From positions 310,001 through 374,000 of the forward strand of contig CAVQGN010000003.1 in the NCBI GenBank assembly GCA_963712055.1: 64,000 bases of DNA. Reading direction: 5' to 3'. This DNA comes from JAHBVL01 sp963712055 (GTDB lineage Bacteria; Chloroflexota; Chloroflexia; Thermomicrobiales; UBA6265). Positions 33,902 through 43,805 of this stretch are shown here, one piece after another (position 1 is the stretch's first letter; each line of letters starts with the position of its first letter). Under the pieces are notes generated by a model. It ran no database searches. It was not told the DNA's origin and saw nothing but the letters and a program-made list of their open reading frames with translations. The position numbers and the translations under genes were made by a program.

Positions 33902-34465
33902 TTAGGACGTCGTTGGTGGGTTGAGCATGATCACGAGCACGCCGCTGCCGGGATTGCTCCGTGAGGAAAAGGTCGCGGTGCCTTCTGAATCCTTGTACGG
34001 CCCCTCTGTGGCACGAACCTGAAGCACCAGCGTCGCGGGACGAACATCGGCATCACCATCGAAATAGATCCAGCGGAATGTAGCGCCGGCGTCATCGTTT
34101 GGTGCATAAGCGTCAAAAACCGAATCCCCGATCGTGATACGCGGGAGATCGCTATTGTCCGGCGAAGTGAAGTCGATTCGCCCGGTTGCGGCGTTCGTAG
34201 GATCGCCGGGCCCTGCGATCAACTGGTTGTTCGTCGCTATTGGGCCGATTTCAACGAACTCAGCATCTGCCGGTGTCTGATACCACATCACCAGCGTAAT
34301 CACCCGCACTGCTTCGGCCGTCGGCTCCGCAATTGGAGTCGCGTCCGTGTCCGCGGCAACTGGCGTTGCCGCCGGGGTGGCCGGATCGTTCTGCGCCAGC
34401 GCACCGGGTACAGCAAGGAGAGTCATCACCAGCATGAGCATTAGCGCCACAAATCGAAATCGCAT
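33902..34465 (-). CDS. Secreted hypothetical protein
   Basis: A 187-residue exported protein: signal peptide RFRFVALMLMLVMTLLAVPGALAQ, a low-complexity Thr/Ala/Pro stretch, then a strand-rich domain of about 125 residues with no cysteine. I do not recognise the domain. ATG 34465 follows AAAGGA; an upstream in-frame codon at 34519 would hide the signal peptide. It ends 21 bases from the convergent U32-like gene. Confidence 0.7.
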   Translation of the reverse strand: MRFRFVALMLMLVMTLLAVPGALAQNDPATPAATPVAADTDATPIAEPTAEAVRVITLVMWYQTPADAEFVEIGPIATNNQLIAGPGDPTNAATGRIDFTSPDNSDLPRITIGDSVFDAYAPNDDAGATFRWIYFDGDADVRPATLVLQVRATEGPYKDSEGTATFSSRSNPGSGVLVIMLNPPTTS

Positions 34466-34522
34466 GGTCGTTCCTTTCTTGTCGTGCCGAACCGATGGGG
34501 TCTTGACGCTACGATCCACGGT

Positions 34523-35674
34523 TCAGTCAGCGGATGGACCGCGGAGGTGATCGTCTTTCAGGAGGGATGCTACTCGCTCCGAGACAATTCCCGCCTGATT
34601 CCCACTCAGCAAGTGGGGGCTGAAGGCAATACTCTCATGATCATTGAGCACCACTTCGATTGGCGGACTACCAGCCCGCAGACGTTCAATGAATACATCG
34701 CGACCCGGAGTGCCGCCATCGAGCCGCAGAATGATCCGCGGAATCGGTTCACCGGCCTCATTTCGGTCGGATCGTTCGAGGCTATACCACTCCGGGCAAA
34801 CCTCCTCCCAGTGGTCACCCCAGCCATCGACAACCTCTTTCCACCCTAACGCTTGTGCGTCGAAATCGGTTTCCAGAAACGTCTCGACAGCGGTCATCAA
34901 ACCGATCATTGCTTCTTTCGAGACTTTGAGGGACCGGCCAATTCGTTGAAATGGCGGGCCATTCAATCGCATCGCTTCGATCATTTCCGCTTTGCCAACC
35001 GCCAGACCGCTGTTCTGTGGGCCTGCCATGCCTTTCCCACCGCTGAAGAGCGCGACATCAGCACCTTCATCGCGGGTATAACGCCAGAGATTTTCCTTCG
35101 GCGGAAGCTGGGCGGCGGCATCGACGATGACCGGGATCCCGCGTGCATGCGCACGTTCGACAACATAGGGCAGCGGGAGGGTGTTCCGATTGAGGTGACT
35201 CCCAGCGAAATAGACCACCGCAGCGGTGCGGTCGTTGATCGCCGCATCGAGCTCCCAGGGCTGCGTTTCGAGTGAATGACCGATTTCGATGATTCGGGCT
35301 CCAACCTGCCGGATAGCGATGTCATACCAGTTTCGCTGAACCCGATGAACAACGACCTCGTTTTTCATACCGTCGGTGTCGAGCGGCAAACGCGCCATCA
35401 ACGCTGGATCGTCGCCAGTCATCGCTCCGGCCACAGCGAGCGCGATACCAGCCGCCGCGCCATTGCTCACGTAGGCGGCTTCGTTGTTGGTGGCGGCCGC
35501 GAGACGCTCCCCGATGGCACGCTGAAGCGCGAACACATCAACAAACGCATCCGCAGAATCAGCCATCGCTTGGGCAACATGAGGCGCCATGGTCGATCCG
35601 CCAAGCCGGGTATAGGTCGTCGCGCAGTTGATGACCGGCTCGACTCCGAGCAATTCATAGAGGGAAGCAGACAT
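34523..35674 (-). CDS. SelA/DgaE-like PLP-dependent enzyme
   Basis: A 383-residue fold-type I PLP protein. It resembles L-seryl-tRNA(Sec) selenium transferase and D-glucosaminate-6-phosphate ammonia lyase: GVEPVINCATTYTRLGGSTMAPHVAQAM at the start, EAAYVSNGAAAGIALAVA, VIVDAAAQLPP (PLP Asp185) and ALFSGGKGMAGPQNSG (PLP Lys214). No selB, selD or tRNA-Sec is seen, so a lyase or aldolase acting on an amino sugar acid or amino acid is more likely than selenium transfer. ATG 35674 follows CAGGAG. Confidence 0.78.
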   Translation of the reverse strand: MSASLYELLGVEPVINCATTYTRLGGSTMAPHVAQAMADSADAFVDVFALQRAIGERLAAATNNEAAYVSNGAAAGIALAVAGAMTGDDPALMARLPLDTDGMKNEVVVHRVQRNWYDIAIRQVGARIIEIGHSLETQPWELDAAINDRTAAVVYFAGSHLNRNTLPLPYVVERAHARGIPVIVDAAAQLPPKENLWRYTRDEGADVALFSGGKGMAGPQNSGLAVGKAEMIEAMRLNGPPFQRIGRSLKVSKEAMIGLMTAVETFLETDFDAQALGWKEVVDGWGDHWEEVCPEWYSLERSDRNEAGEPIPRIILRLDGGTPGRDVFIERLRAGSPPIEVVLNDHESIAFSPHLLSGNQAGIVSERVASLLKDDHLRGPSAD

Positions 35675-35839
35675 GAGAACTCCTGACAACAGTAGATACA
35701 AAGGACCATCCCTGGCATTTTACCGGTCGTGGACACAAACCGGAGAACCAATCGCCAACGTCCGAAACGGACTAATGGTCTGGTACATTCCTGTCCACAT
35801 CACGATTTATTGTGGATGCGCTGAAGAACGGAGTCATTG

Positions 35840-36820
35840 ATGGAGAACGGATCACTATCTTCCCCTTCTGTCGCGTTTGTTTTCCCGGGCCAGGGAAGTC
35901 AGTCCGTCGGGATGGCTACGGCCGTGGCTGGTGAGTCAGCGGCGGCAGACGCTGTGATCCAGCAAGCCGACGACCTGCTCGGATTTCCCCTTTCCGACCT
36001 GATGGCCGAAGGACCGGCAGAGATCCTCGAGGATACGATCAATGCCCAACCAGCCATTCTCACCACTTCCATCGCCATGCTTGCGGCTCTGCGTGAACGG
36101 CTCGATGCCTCCAAATCATGGCGAGAACCTGACATGCTTGCCGGTCATTCACTTGGAGAGTTTTCGGCGCTGGTAGCGGCTGGCTCGCTTGATTTTCCGA
36201 CGGCACTTCATCTCGTTCGCGAACGCGGTCGGTTGATGAAACAAGCGGGAGACCACCATCCGGGGGGAATGGCTGCCATCCTCGGTCTCGATGACGCCGC
36301 CATCGATCAGGTTTGCGCAGAAGCGAGCGTCTACGGTGTAATCGTGCCAGCCAACCGGAACTGCCCAGGTCAGATTGTGATCTCGGGCGAAATCGAAGCT
36401 CTGGAACGAGCCATGGAACTCGCCAAATCCGCGGGCGCAAAGCGGGCTGCGCGTCTTGGCGTCAGCATCGCCTCTCATTCGCCCCTCATGAAAGAAGCCA
36501 ACGCCGTCTTCTATGCCCTGGTCGAAGAAGCCGATTTGCGCGACCCGCAGATCCCGGTGGTGGGGAATGTCACCGCGTCACCGCTGACCACACGTGCAGG
36601 GATCCTCGAAGAGCTACATCTGCAAATGGAACATCCAGTTGATTGGACTGGCACGGTAACACGGATGACCGATGACGGCATCACCACGTTCGTCGAGGTC
36701 GGACCTGGTAACGTCCTCAGTAGCCTGATCAAACGAATCAATCGCGAAGCCACGATTTCGACTGCGGCCGACTACCAATCGCTCAGCACCACGATCAATG
36801 AACAGAAAGCAGGAGCCTGA
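35840..36820 (+). CDS. fabD: Malonyl-CoA:ACP transacylase
   Basis: Moves malonate from CoA to acyl carrier protein for fatty acid synthesis. The 326-residue protein has VFPGQGSQSVGM, the nucleophile elbow LAGHSLGEFSAL (Ser104), the Arg of LVRERGRLMK, ASHSPLM (catalytic His) and EVGPGNVLSSLIKR. Full length. ATG 35840 is preferred over the in-frame TTG at 35837; GGAG lies 6 bases upstream. fabF follows 135 bases later; acpP and fabG, usual neighbours, are not between them. Confidence 0.93.
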   Translation: MENGSLSSPSVAFVFPGQGSQSVGMATAVAGESAAADAVIQQADDLLGFPLSDLMAEGPAEILEDTINAQPAILTTSIAMLAALRERLDASKSWREPDMLAGHSLGEFSALVAAGSLDFPTALHLVRERGRLMKQAGDHHPGGMAAILGLDDAAIDQVCAEASVYGVIVPANRNCPGQIVISGEIEALERAMELAKSAGAKRAARLGVSIASHSPLMKEANAVFYALVEEADLRDPQIPVVGNVTASPLTTRAGILEELHLQMEHPVDWTGTVTRMTDDGITTFVEVGPGNVLSSLIKRINREATISTAADYQSLSTTINEQKAGA

Positions 36821-36955
36821 GGCCGAATCTCGTACACTTATCGCTCGTGTCTGATGCCGCCCTCATAAGTGGTTACGGTCCTTCAGTTGAAGCGAGCATT
36901 CTGAACCGTTCGGTGGCACGTCAATGCATGATGGTTGCAAAAGGGGTGATTCACG

Positions 36956-38194
36956 GTGACTCGTGTAGTGATTACAGGTATAGGAGCAGTTTCACCACTC
37001 GGTATTGGCGCTGAGACCCTCTGGTCGGGGATGCTGGCTGGACAATCGGGAATTCGGCAGATCGAGAACTTCGACGTTTCTGATCTCGAAGTGAAGATCG
37101 GTGGCGAAGTGCGCAATTTCGATCCCAAGGATTTCATGGACGCCAAATCGGCAAAACGGATGGACCGATTCGCCCATTTTTCCGTAGCCGCTTCGAGTGA
37201 GGCTCTCGCGTCCGCCAATCTCGAAATCACCGATGCCAATCGTGATCGGGTCGGCGTGATCATCAACACGGGTGGTGGTGGCATCCCGATCATGCAAAGC
37301 GAAGTCGAGCACATGATCGAAAAAGGGCCAAAATGGGTTCACCCTCTGCTTATTGCGCTTTTCGCCCCAAACATGGCGAGCTGCCAGGTTTCGATGATCC
37401 ACGGTATTCACGGCCCAACTGTGACCTCCTCGGCAGCCTGCGCATCCGGTATTCAGGCTTTCGTGCAGGCCCAGCAAATGATCGAACGAGGCGAAGCCGA
37501 TGTGGTTATCACCGGTGGCGCCGAAGCCGGGTTGAGCCGGACGTCGGTCACCGCAATGGCCAATATGGGTGCGCTCTCGAAGCGCAACGACGACCCTGAA
37601 GGCGCAAGTCGTCCCTTCGATCTCGGCCGGGATGGGTTCGTTTTTGCCGAAGGATGCGGTGTGATGATTCTCGAGTCCGAGGAACACGCGCTAAATCGGG
37701 GCGCATCGATCCTCGCGGAGACTGGTCGAGGCGCGTTCACGTCAGATGCGTTTCATATCACGGCGCCAAATCCAGACGGTATCCACGCTGCCCGGGCCAT
37801 GACCCTGGCGATGGAACGCTCCGGTATCCAGCCTACCGATGTCGACTATGTTGCGGCCCACGCAACGTCGACTCCGCTCGGAGATATCGCCGAAACGGAC
37901 GCTTTGAAACGAGCCTTTGGCGACCATGCCTACAAGCTCTCGGCGTCGGCCAACAAGTCAATGCTCGGACACTTGCTTGGCGCCGCTGGAGCCGTTTCCT
38001 CGATCGGCTGTGTGATGGCTATCCGGGATGGACGGGTTCCGCCAACGATCAACCTGACCGATCCTGATCCCCGCTGCGATCTCGATTACATCCCCAACGT
38101 CAGTCGCAGTATGAATGTGGATGTCGCCCTCGCCAATGGCTTCGGATTTGGCGGCCAAAATGCCGTGATGGTGTTCAAGCGGTACGAATCCTGA
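36956..38194 (+). CDS. fabF: Beta-ketoacyl-ACP synthase II
   Basis: Condenses malonyl-ACP with the growing acyl chain. The 412-residue protein has VVITGIGAVSPLG, catalytic Cys162 (TSSAACASG), His in AAHATSTPLGD and His in NKSMLGHLLGAAGA, and GFGFGGQNAVMVF at the end: the complete Cys-His-His set of KAS II. GTG 36956 follows AAAGGGG. Paired with fabD upstream. A second, zinc-ribbon-bearing paralogue is at 30965. Confidence 0.92.
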   Translation: MTRVVITGIGAVSPLGIGAETLWSGMLAGQSGIRQIENFDVSDLEVKIGGEVRNFDPKDFMDAKSAKRMDRFAHFSVAASSEALASANLEITDANRDRVGVIINTGGGGIPIMQSEVEHMIEKGPKWVHPLLIALFAPNMASCQVSMIHGIHGPTVTSSAACASGIQAFVQAQQMIERGEADVVITGGAEAGLSRTSVTAMANMGALSKRNDDPEGASRPFDLGRDGFVFAEGCGVMILESEEHALNRGASILAETGRGAFTSDAFHITAPNPDGIHAARAMTLAMERSGIQPTDVDYVAAHATSTPLGDIAETDALKRAFGDHAYKLSASANKSMLGHLLGAAGAVSSIGCVMAIRDGRVPPTINLTDPDPRCDLDYIPNVSRSMNVDVALANGFGFGGQNAVMVFKRYES

Positions 38195-38411
38195 GCCAGC
38201 GTCCCAGCAGAGCCAAGACTCCCTTTCGCATGCGTGCAGTGTTGCGCACGCTATCGCTCTAGTACGTTCGCGGCCATCCTAGGATATGATCGTCCGGAGC
38301 TATGGTATCCTCTTGACATCCCGCTGATCGAAGTGCTGGCTTCTCAATGGGTAGAGACCACCGAATCGTTCCTGAATTCTTCCGTATCGCCTGACGAGCG
38401 CGTGGATTCGA

Positions 38412-41400
38412 ATGCGCGGATTTCCCTCCTCTTTACGCCATCTCGATAGTCTCCACCCCGCTCGCCTGGTCGGCCCCCTTGCCATCCTGGTGATGTTGCT
38501 GGCCGCCTTTCCTTTCGTACCATCCACTCCGGCCCAGACGATCTCGACCACGACGACCTCGACCGCTACGCCGACGAACACCGCAACTCCAACCCGTACG
38601 CCGACTCCAACGGCTACACCGTTTCCGTGTCCTCCAGCTTCCTGGACCGGGATGACCGGCACCTATGACGATGTCCATCGCTGGAACGCGGAGATCATTC
38701 AGGTTCACCAGGAGACTGGCGTTCCCACCAACGTGATCAAGGCGATCATGTGGGTCGAATCCCGCGGTCAACTCGATGCTCGCTCACCGCTGACATCGAG
38801 CGGTTACTACTTCGGTCTGATGCAGGTAGGCGCCCTGTCAGCACTTCCTCCGCAGTTGAGAGATGTGACCTGGCTTTGTGGTAACGCCTATCGGCAAACC
38901 TTCGCGGGCGCGACTGAACTCATCAACAAATCAATCGCGATCAATTCGAACGAGTGGGATCTCGTCGCCGGTGCCTACTTTGGATACGGTACGGACGTCA
39001 CAGGCACGAACACCAGCACGTATATGAACATGTTCCGCACGCATGCCTTCAATTTGATCGGAACAACACCCGGAGGATCTGATTGGACTCCACCACCGAC
39101 ACCGACACCTGGACCAACCCAGACTGCGGTCCCGGCGGAGTTCACAATCGGATCGATAATCAAGGTTGGCAACAACACGATCAACATGCGCGCGAATCCC
39201 GGCCTGTCCGCGAGCATCGTGCGCGTCCTTGGACCAACCACCGAGGGCACGGTGCTCTCGGGTCCAATCCGCCTGGACAACTACGACTGGTACCAGATCC
39301 GAACGTCGGCCGGAACCGAAGGCTGGGTCGCTGGTCAGCTGATGGTGCTGGTATCTCCCGGTCCTGCCGGAACCACCACACCGACCGCCACCAGAACCAT
39401 GACAGCAACAGCAACACCAACAACCACGCGCACCCCGACCCAGACTCCAACACCGCGTCCCGGAACCTTCGAACCGGGCACCACAGTCGTCGTCGATATC
39501 GCGTTGCTCAATTTCCGCAGTGGTCCTGGACTTGGCAACGCCAGTTTGGCTGTACTTCCGCGCGGCACAACCGGTATTGTCACCGGTCCAGCCGTTACTG
39601 ATAGCACCTACACCTGGCTCCCGGTCACCATGAACGGCTATGGCGCTGGATGGCTGGCGCAAGAGTTCATGGCGACTGTCACCGTCCCGACTGCGACCCC
39701 AACGAGAACACCGAGCCCGACGGCAACAGCGACACGCACCCTCACACCGACTCCGTCCTCGACTGCAACCCGGACGAGCACGGCGACCCCCGTTCCAGGT
39801 GGTTTCGCTGCCGGAACCGCCATCGTGGTCGACATTGGCCGGCTGAATCTTCGTGGCAGCGCTAGTCTGAGCGCTCCAGTCCTGGGAGTCATGCCGCGCG
39901 GAACGACCGGAACGACCACCGGGCCAGCGATTCAGATCGGAAACCTCGTCTGGAATCCCGTTTCGATGAACAGTTTTGGTTCCGGGTGGGTCGCCTCCCA
40001 ATATCTGACTGCTGGCGCCACACCAACCGCTACTGCGACGTCCACGCCGAGTCCAAGCCGAACGCCAACTGCAACGGCCACACGAACCGCCTCATCAACG
40101 ACGACACCGACGTCCTCGCCGACACCTACCGCTACCACCATTTCCGGTGGATTCCCCAGCGGTGCCGCTGTGGTCGTCGATACCGCACGTCTGAATCTCC
40201 GCAGCAGTGCCAGTCTCAGTGCCAGCGTTATCGCTGTCATGCCTCGCGGAACGGTGGGGATCACAATCGGCACAGCAATTCAGGTGGGCAATGTTGTCTG
40301 GAACCCGGTATCGATGACTGGCTTTGGAACTGGCTGGGTCGCGTCCCAGTATCTCACGGCAGGTGTCGGATCAACCGCGTCGATGACGCCGGTGCCGTCT
40401 AGTACCGCGACCTCCACGCGCACGCCGATTCCCACAGCTTCTCCCACGCTTACGACAGTGCCATCGTCAGCGGGCAGCACGTTCACAGTCAATGTCGGAC
40501 TCCTGAATCTCCGGGTCCAGCCGTCGACATCGGCCGCAATCGTTGCCAAACTCAACCGGGGGGACGTACTGACCAGACTCGGTCCTGAACAGAGCGCCGA
40601 TGGCTATCTCTGGTATCAGGTCCAGTCAACCGCTGGCAGCGGATGGGTGGCGTCGAACTATCTGGATGAGATACCCCCAACACCCACCAACACGCCAACT
40701 CGAACCCTGACACCTTCGCCGACGGCAACGCCTACTGCAACGTCAACTCCCACGGCCACAGCAACCGTTGTTGGCGGATTCGCTATTGGAACGCAAATCG
40801 TCGTCACGGACGGTCCCCTGAATTTCCGCTCTTCCGCCGGCACGACATCGACAATCATCGGGACATTGCCGATCGGAACAACCGGCACGATTCTGAGCAG
40901 CCCCGTCGCCGCAAATGGCTTCACCTGGTTCCAGATATCGACAAATGCAAGCACCGGCTGGGTCGCATCGGATTTCATCGCGCTTGCGGGTGTTTCCATC
41001 GCTTCCGGCATACAGGTGGAAGAATCGCTTCCAGCGACGACGCCTGATGTCGAACTGGCCTCCGAAACACCAACCGAAAGTGCACGACCGGAATCAAACG
41101 AAACCACCCCGACCGCGCTCGTGACCGCCACACTGGCCCCCGATGGAGATGGCGACGGCGTGCCAGATCTCTCGGACAGCTGTCCGTCGATCACCAATAG
41201 CGGCCTGGATAGTGACGCCGATGGTCTCGACGATGCCTGTGACCCGACTCCGTTTGGCGAGCCCACCGCGACGGCGATCCCGGTTACGTATTCGACCGTG
41301 GCAGTAGCTGCCGATGGCAGTTACAGCCCGATCGTGGATGGCTCCACAGCCGATCCCGCCACCGTCTTGGTTGGCGGACCAGACGGATGGGTCGCGTATT

Positions 41401-41735
41401 TGACGTTCTGGGTTGACATGCCTGCGTCAGGCAGCGTCGCAAACGCGACGCTCGTGCTTCCGATCGCCTCTGGAGCTGGCTCGACTGATCTGGCTATCGC
41501 ACCACAGGTCGGTGTCGATGAATCGACTATTGCGGCCGGTTTGGTTCCTGCTGGTTCATACGTCACCAGTGTGAACCTCAGCGGCGGATCCGAGGTTTCG
41601 GTTTCGCTGACAGGGTGGATTACCAGTTCGGGACCGGTCACCGTCATTCTGAGTTCGACCTCGGCCGATCCGATCGCTCTCAGTGCCCGCGAATCAGGTT
41701 GGACGGCCACACTCGCCTTGACCATCGAAGGCTAA
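38412..41735 (+). CDS. Secreted lytic transglycosylase-like protein with six SH3b domains
   Basis: A 1107-residue exported protein. Signal peptide about 17-42; Thr/Pro linker; SLT/lysozyme-like domain about 85-215 with catalytic Glu116 (AIMWVESRGQ) and SSGYYFGLMQVG; then six SH3b domains, each with an (I/V)LNxR core (INMRANPG, LNFRSGPG, LNLRGSAS, LNLRSSAS, LNLRVQPS, LNFRSSAG) joined by TPTxTxT linkers. A calcium-binding thrombospondin type-3-like stretch (DGDGDGVPDLSD...DSDADGLDDACD) leads to a C-terminal beta-sandwich resembling DNRLRE-type domains. It probably cuts and binds cell-wall glycan outside the membrane. Ribosome site weak. Confidence 0.87.
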   Translation: MRGFPSSLRHLDSLHPARLVGPLAILVMLLAAFPFVPSTPAQTISTTTTSTATPTNTATPTRTPTPTATPFPCPPASWTGMTGTYDDVHRWNAEIIQVHQETGVPTNVIKAIMWVESRGQLDARSPLTSSGYYFGLMQVGALSALPPQLRDVTWLCGNAYRQTFAGATELINKSIAINSNEWDLVAGAYFGYGTDVTGTNTSTYMNMFRTHAFNLIGTTPGGSDWTPPPTPTPGPTQTAVPAEFTIGSIIKVGNNTINMRANPGLSASIVRVLGPTTEGTVLSGPIRLDNYDWYQIRTSAGTEGWVAGQLMVLVSPGPAGTTTPTATRTMTATATPTTTRTPTQTPTPRPGTFEPGTTVVVDIALLNFRSGPGLGNASLAVLPRGTTGIVTGPAVTDSTYTWLPVTMNGYGAGWLAQEFMATVTVPTATPTRTPSPTATATRTLTPTPSSTATRTSTATPVPGGFAAGTAIVVDIGRLNLRGSASLSAPVLGVMPRGTTGTTTGPAIQIGNLVWNPVSMNSFGSGWVASQYLTAGATPTATATSTPSPSRTPTATATRTASSTTTPTSSPTPTATTISGGFPSGAAVVVDTARLNLRSSASLSASVIAVMPRGTVGITIGTAIQVGNVVWNPVSMTGFGTGWVASQYLTAGVGSTASMTPVPSSTATSTRTPIPTASPTLTTVPSSAGSTFTVNVGLLNLRVQPSTSAAIVAKLNRGDVLTRLGPEQSADGYLWYQVQSTAGSGWVASNYLDEIPPTPTNTPTRTLTPSPTATPTATSTPTATATVVGGFAIGTQIVVTDGPLNFRSSAGTTSTIIGTLPIGTTGTILSSPVAANGFTWFQISTNASTGWVASDFIALAGVSIASGIQVEESLPATTPDVELASETPTESARPESNETTPTALVTATLAPDGDGDGVPDLSDSCPSITNSGLDSDADGLDDACDPTPFGEPTATAIPVTYSTVAVAADGSYSPIVDGSTADPATVLVGGPDGWVAYLTFWVDMPASGSVANATLVLPIASGAGSTDLAIAPQVGVDESTIAAGLVPAGSYVTSVNLSGGSEVSVSLTGWITSSGPVTVILSSTSADPIALSARESGWTATLALTIEG
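39800..40370 (+). repeat. Duplicated SH3b unit in the transglycosylase gene
   Basis: The third and fourth SH3b units (about 39800-40020 and 40143-40370) are nearly alike at protein level over 65 residues (both contain LVWNPVSM/VVWNPVSM and GWVASQYLTAG), more similar to each other than to the other four. This indicates a recent internal duplication. Confidence 0.7.
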
Positions 41736-41816
41736 GCCGCCCTCCCCACAGCTCGACCGACCCGGCTACAATGCCGGCACGGTTTGTCCGTTCTTGAACG
41801 AGTTGAGGGGAAGCGC

Positions 41817-42962
41817 GTGAAAATCACCGATGTCGAAGTCATCCATCTCAGGATCCCGCAAATCGCGGAGATCTCGAACGGCACTCAGGATTGCGCCGTC
41901 GTGCTCGTTCATACCGACGAGGGGATCACCGGGATCGGTGAAGCGGAATCCTCCCCGCATGTGATGAAGGCGATCATCGAAGCACCCCGTTCCCATTCGG
42001 TGATGGTTGGCTTGCGAGAGGTGTTGATAGGAGAAAACCCCCTCGATATCGAGCGACTTTGGCGCAAGATGTACCAGGCCTCGATCTATTTCGGCCGCCG
42101 GGGAGCGGTGATTCATGCCATCAGCGGCGTCGATATCGCTCTCTGGGACCTCAAAGGCAAAGCCTACGGCAAGCCTGTCTGCGAACTCCTCGGAGGTTCG
42201 TCCGATGCCAAAGTCCGCGCCTACGCCTCAGCGCTCTTCGGGAGAGATGGCAAGGAAACTGGCGAAAAAGCGGCGATGTACAAGGAAGCGGGTTACACCG
42301 CCTACAAGTTCGGGTGGATGGATTTCGGTCGCAGCGCAAAAACCGATATCGCTCATATCGAGGGAGTCCGCGATGCTGTCGGACCCGATCAGCCCCTGAT
42401 GCTCGATGTCGGCTGGGCTTATGACAGTGGCGGACCGGAATGGGACCACACGACGGCACTTCAGCGAGCACGGTTGTTCGAGCCATACAACATCTACTGG
42501 CTTGAAGAGCCTCTTCACCCGGACGACTGGGAGGGTTACCGAGAACTCTGCGATCGCTCACCGATCCGAATTGCGGCTGGTGAGCAACTGGCCACTCTCG
42601 GCGAGTTCCGACAGTTGCTCGAAGGCTCACACGTCGACGTATTCCAGCCAGACGTCGCTCGCGCAGGAGGTATCACCGAAGTGATGCGGATCTCCGCCTA
42701 TGCGCACGCGCATCGCCGCCCGATTGTCCCCCATCATTTCAGCACCGGTATCCTTGGTGCGGCTTCGATCCACGTCAACGCCTCGATTCCGAACGGACTC
42801 TTCCAGGAAACACCGGCTCCGGGTGTCGGTTCGGTCCTGAACACCGATCTCGTCATTCCTCCAGTGAAGCTCGACGACGACGGTTGCATCGTCATCCCGC
42901 CAGGACCTGGACTCGGAATCGAACTCGATCCCGATGTCGTCAAAACCTACCGGGTCGAGTAG
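41817..42962 (+). CDS. Enolase superfamily protein (mandelate racemase/sugar-acid dehydratase type)
   Basis: A 381-residue protein with the capping domain and barrel of the mandelate racemase subgroup. Metal ligands: Asp197 (MLDVGWAYD), Glu230 (YWLEEPL) and Glu256 (AAGEQ). Acid/base candidates: Lys164 (YKFGW), Asp279 (FQPDVARAGG) and His307 (VPHHFSTG). The second Lys of the KxK motif is replaced (KFG), so a dehydratase fits better than a racemase. Substrate probably a sugar acid, from the family. GTG 41817 follows GAGGGG at 6 bases. It leads the cluster with the UlaG-like gene, a broken ABC importer and an SDR. Confidence 0.83.
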   Translation: MKITDVEVIHLRIPQIAEISNGTQDCAVVLVHTDEGITGIGEAESSPHVMKAIIEAPRSHSVMVGLREVLIGENPLDIERLWRKMYQASIYFGRRGAVIHAISGVDIALWDLKGKAYGKPVCELLGGSSDAKVRAYASALFGRDGKETGEKAAMYKEAGYTAYKFGWMDFGRSAKTDIAHIEGVRDAVGPDQPLMLDVGWAYDSGGPEWDHTTALQRARLFEPYNIYWLEEPLHPDDWEGYRELCDRSPIRIAAGEQLATLGEFRQLLEGSHVDVFQPDVARAGGITEVMRISAYAHAHRRPIVPHHFSTGILGAASIHVNASIPNGLFQETPAPGVGSVLNTDLVIPPVKLDDDGCIVIPPGPGLGIELDPDVVKTYRVE

Positions 42963-43004
42963 CGGGTAATTTGCTGTAAACGTCCATCTGCGAGGGAGAC
43001 GCCG

Positions 43005-43805
43005 ATGTCAGGTTCACTCGAAGAGCGCATCAAAACGCTGACCGTTCCCAAAGGGAAAACGGCATTGGTCTGGTTCGGACAAGCGAGTTTTCTGTTGAAG
43101 TCCTCTGGAGGAGTGATCGTGATGATCGATCCCTACCTGACTGATTGGGCAGAAACTCAGTGGGGGATGAAACGGGTCATTCCGGCGCCCATCGATCCCG
43201 CCAGCCTCAAGCCTGACCTTCTGTTGATCAGTCATTGGCATGAAGATCATCTCGACGCCCCACTGGTCAAGCAATGGGCTTCCGAGGATCCGTCTGGCGA
43301 TTTCGTCGGGCCACTAACCTGTACCGTGCGAGCCGCCGCGTGGGGCTGGCCGGATAGTCAGGTGCATCTCCTCGAAAAGGGCGGATCGTACACGCAGGCC
43401 GATGTCACCGTCAGACCGACCTATGCCCGGCATGACGTGCCCGCCGCACCGGCTGACGATGCAATCGGGTTTCTCATCGACATCGGGGGTGTTCGCGTTT
43501 GGTACGTCGGCGACACCGAATACGATGCTCGCTTGCGTGCGATGAAGGATGAGAAGATCGATCTCGCGCTCGTTCCGATCAATGGTGTTGGCGGAAACAT
43601 GAATGCCGAAGAAGCGGCGTTGCTCACGAAAACGGTCAATCCAGGAATCGCCATCCCGATGCACTACAACATGTGGTCACCCGAACATTTCGGACCGGAC
43701 GCGACGCTCGATCCAACGGAATTCGAGCGGTTTCATACGCTGATCGGCGGTGGTGCGGAGATCCGGGTGCCCGACGTTGGAGAGATCATTCTCTTCCGTG
43801 ATTGA
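43005..43805 (+). CDS. Metallo-beta-lactamase fold hydrolase (UlaG-like)
   Basis: A 266-residue MBL-fold protein. ISHWHEDHLD gives the metal motif His77, His79, Asp81 and His82; YARHDVPAAP supplies the next His, YVGDTEYD the bridging Asp, and AIPMHYNMW the last His. The close spacing and VRPTYARHD region fit the UlaG (L-ascorbate-6-phosphate lactonase) branch. A lactonase would suit a sugar-acid cluster with the enolase-superfamily gene 42 bases upstream. GAGGGAG precedes the ATG. Confidence 0.83.
   Translation: MSGSLEERIKTLTVPKGKTALVWFGQASFLLKSSGGVIVMIDPYLTDWAETQWGMKRVIPAPIDPASLKPDLLLISHWHEDHLDAPLVKQWASEDPSGDFVGPLTCTVRAAAWGWPDSQVHLLEKGGSYTQADVTVRPTYARHDVPAAPADDAIGFLIDIGGVRVWYVGDTEYDARLRAMKDEKIDLALVPINGVGGNMNAEEAALLTKTVNPGIAIPMHYNMWSPEHFGPDATLDPTEFERFHTLIGGGAEIRVPDVGEIILFRD

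Noticed and set aside
34523..35674. Selenocysteine synthase (selA)
   Set aside because: Fold fits, but no selB, selD or tRNA-Sec was seen, and the sequence is closer to DgaE-like lyases.
35700..35840. FapR-type operator before fabD
   Set aside because: Only half-sites (ACTAATGGTC, GGTACATT) without dyad symmetry; a TCCACA/TGTGGA repeat nearby is short and not specific.
38931..40001. Open frame of 356 codons on the minus strand
   Set aside because: It is the antisense of the repetitive SH3b/Thr-Pro gene; Arg/Gly/Ser-rich with no motif.
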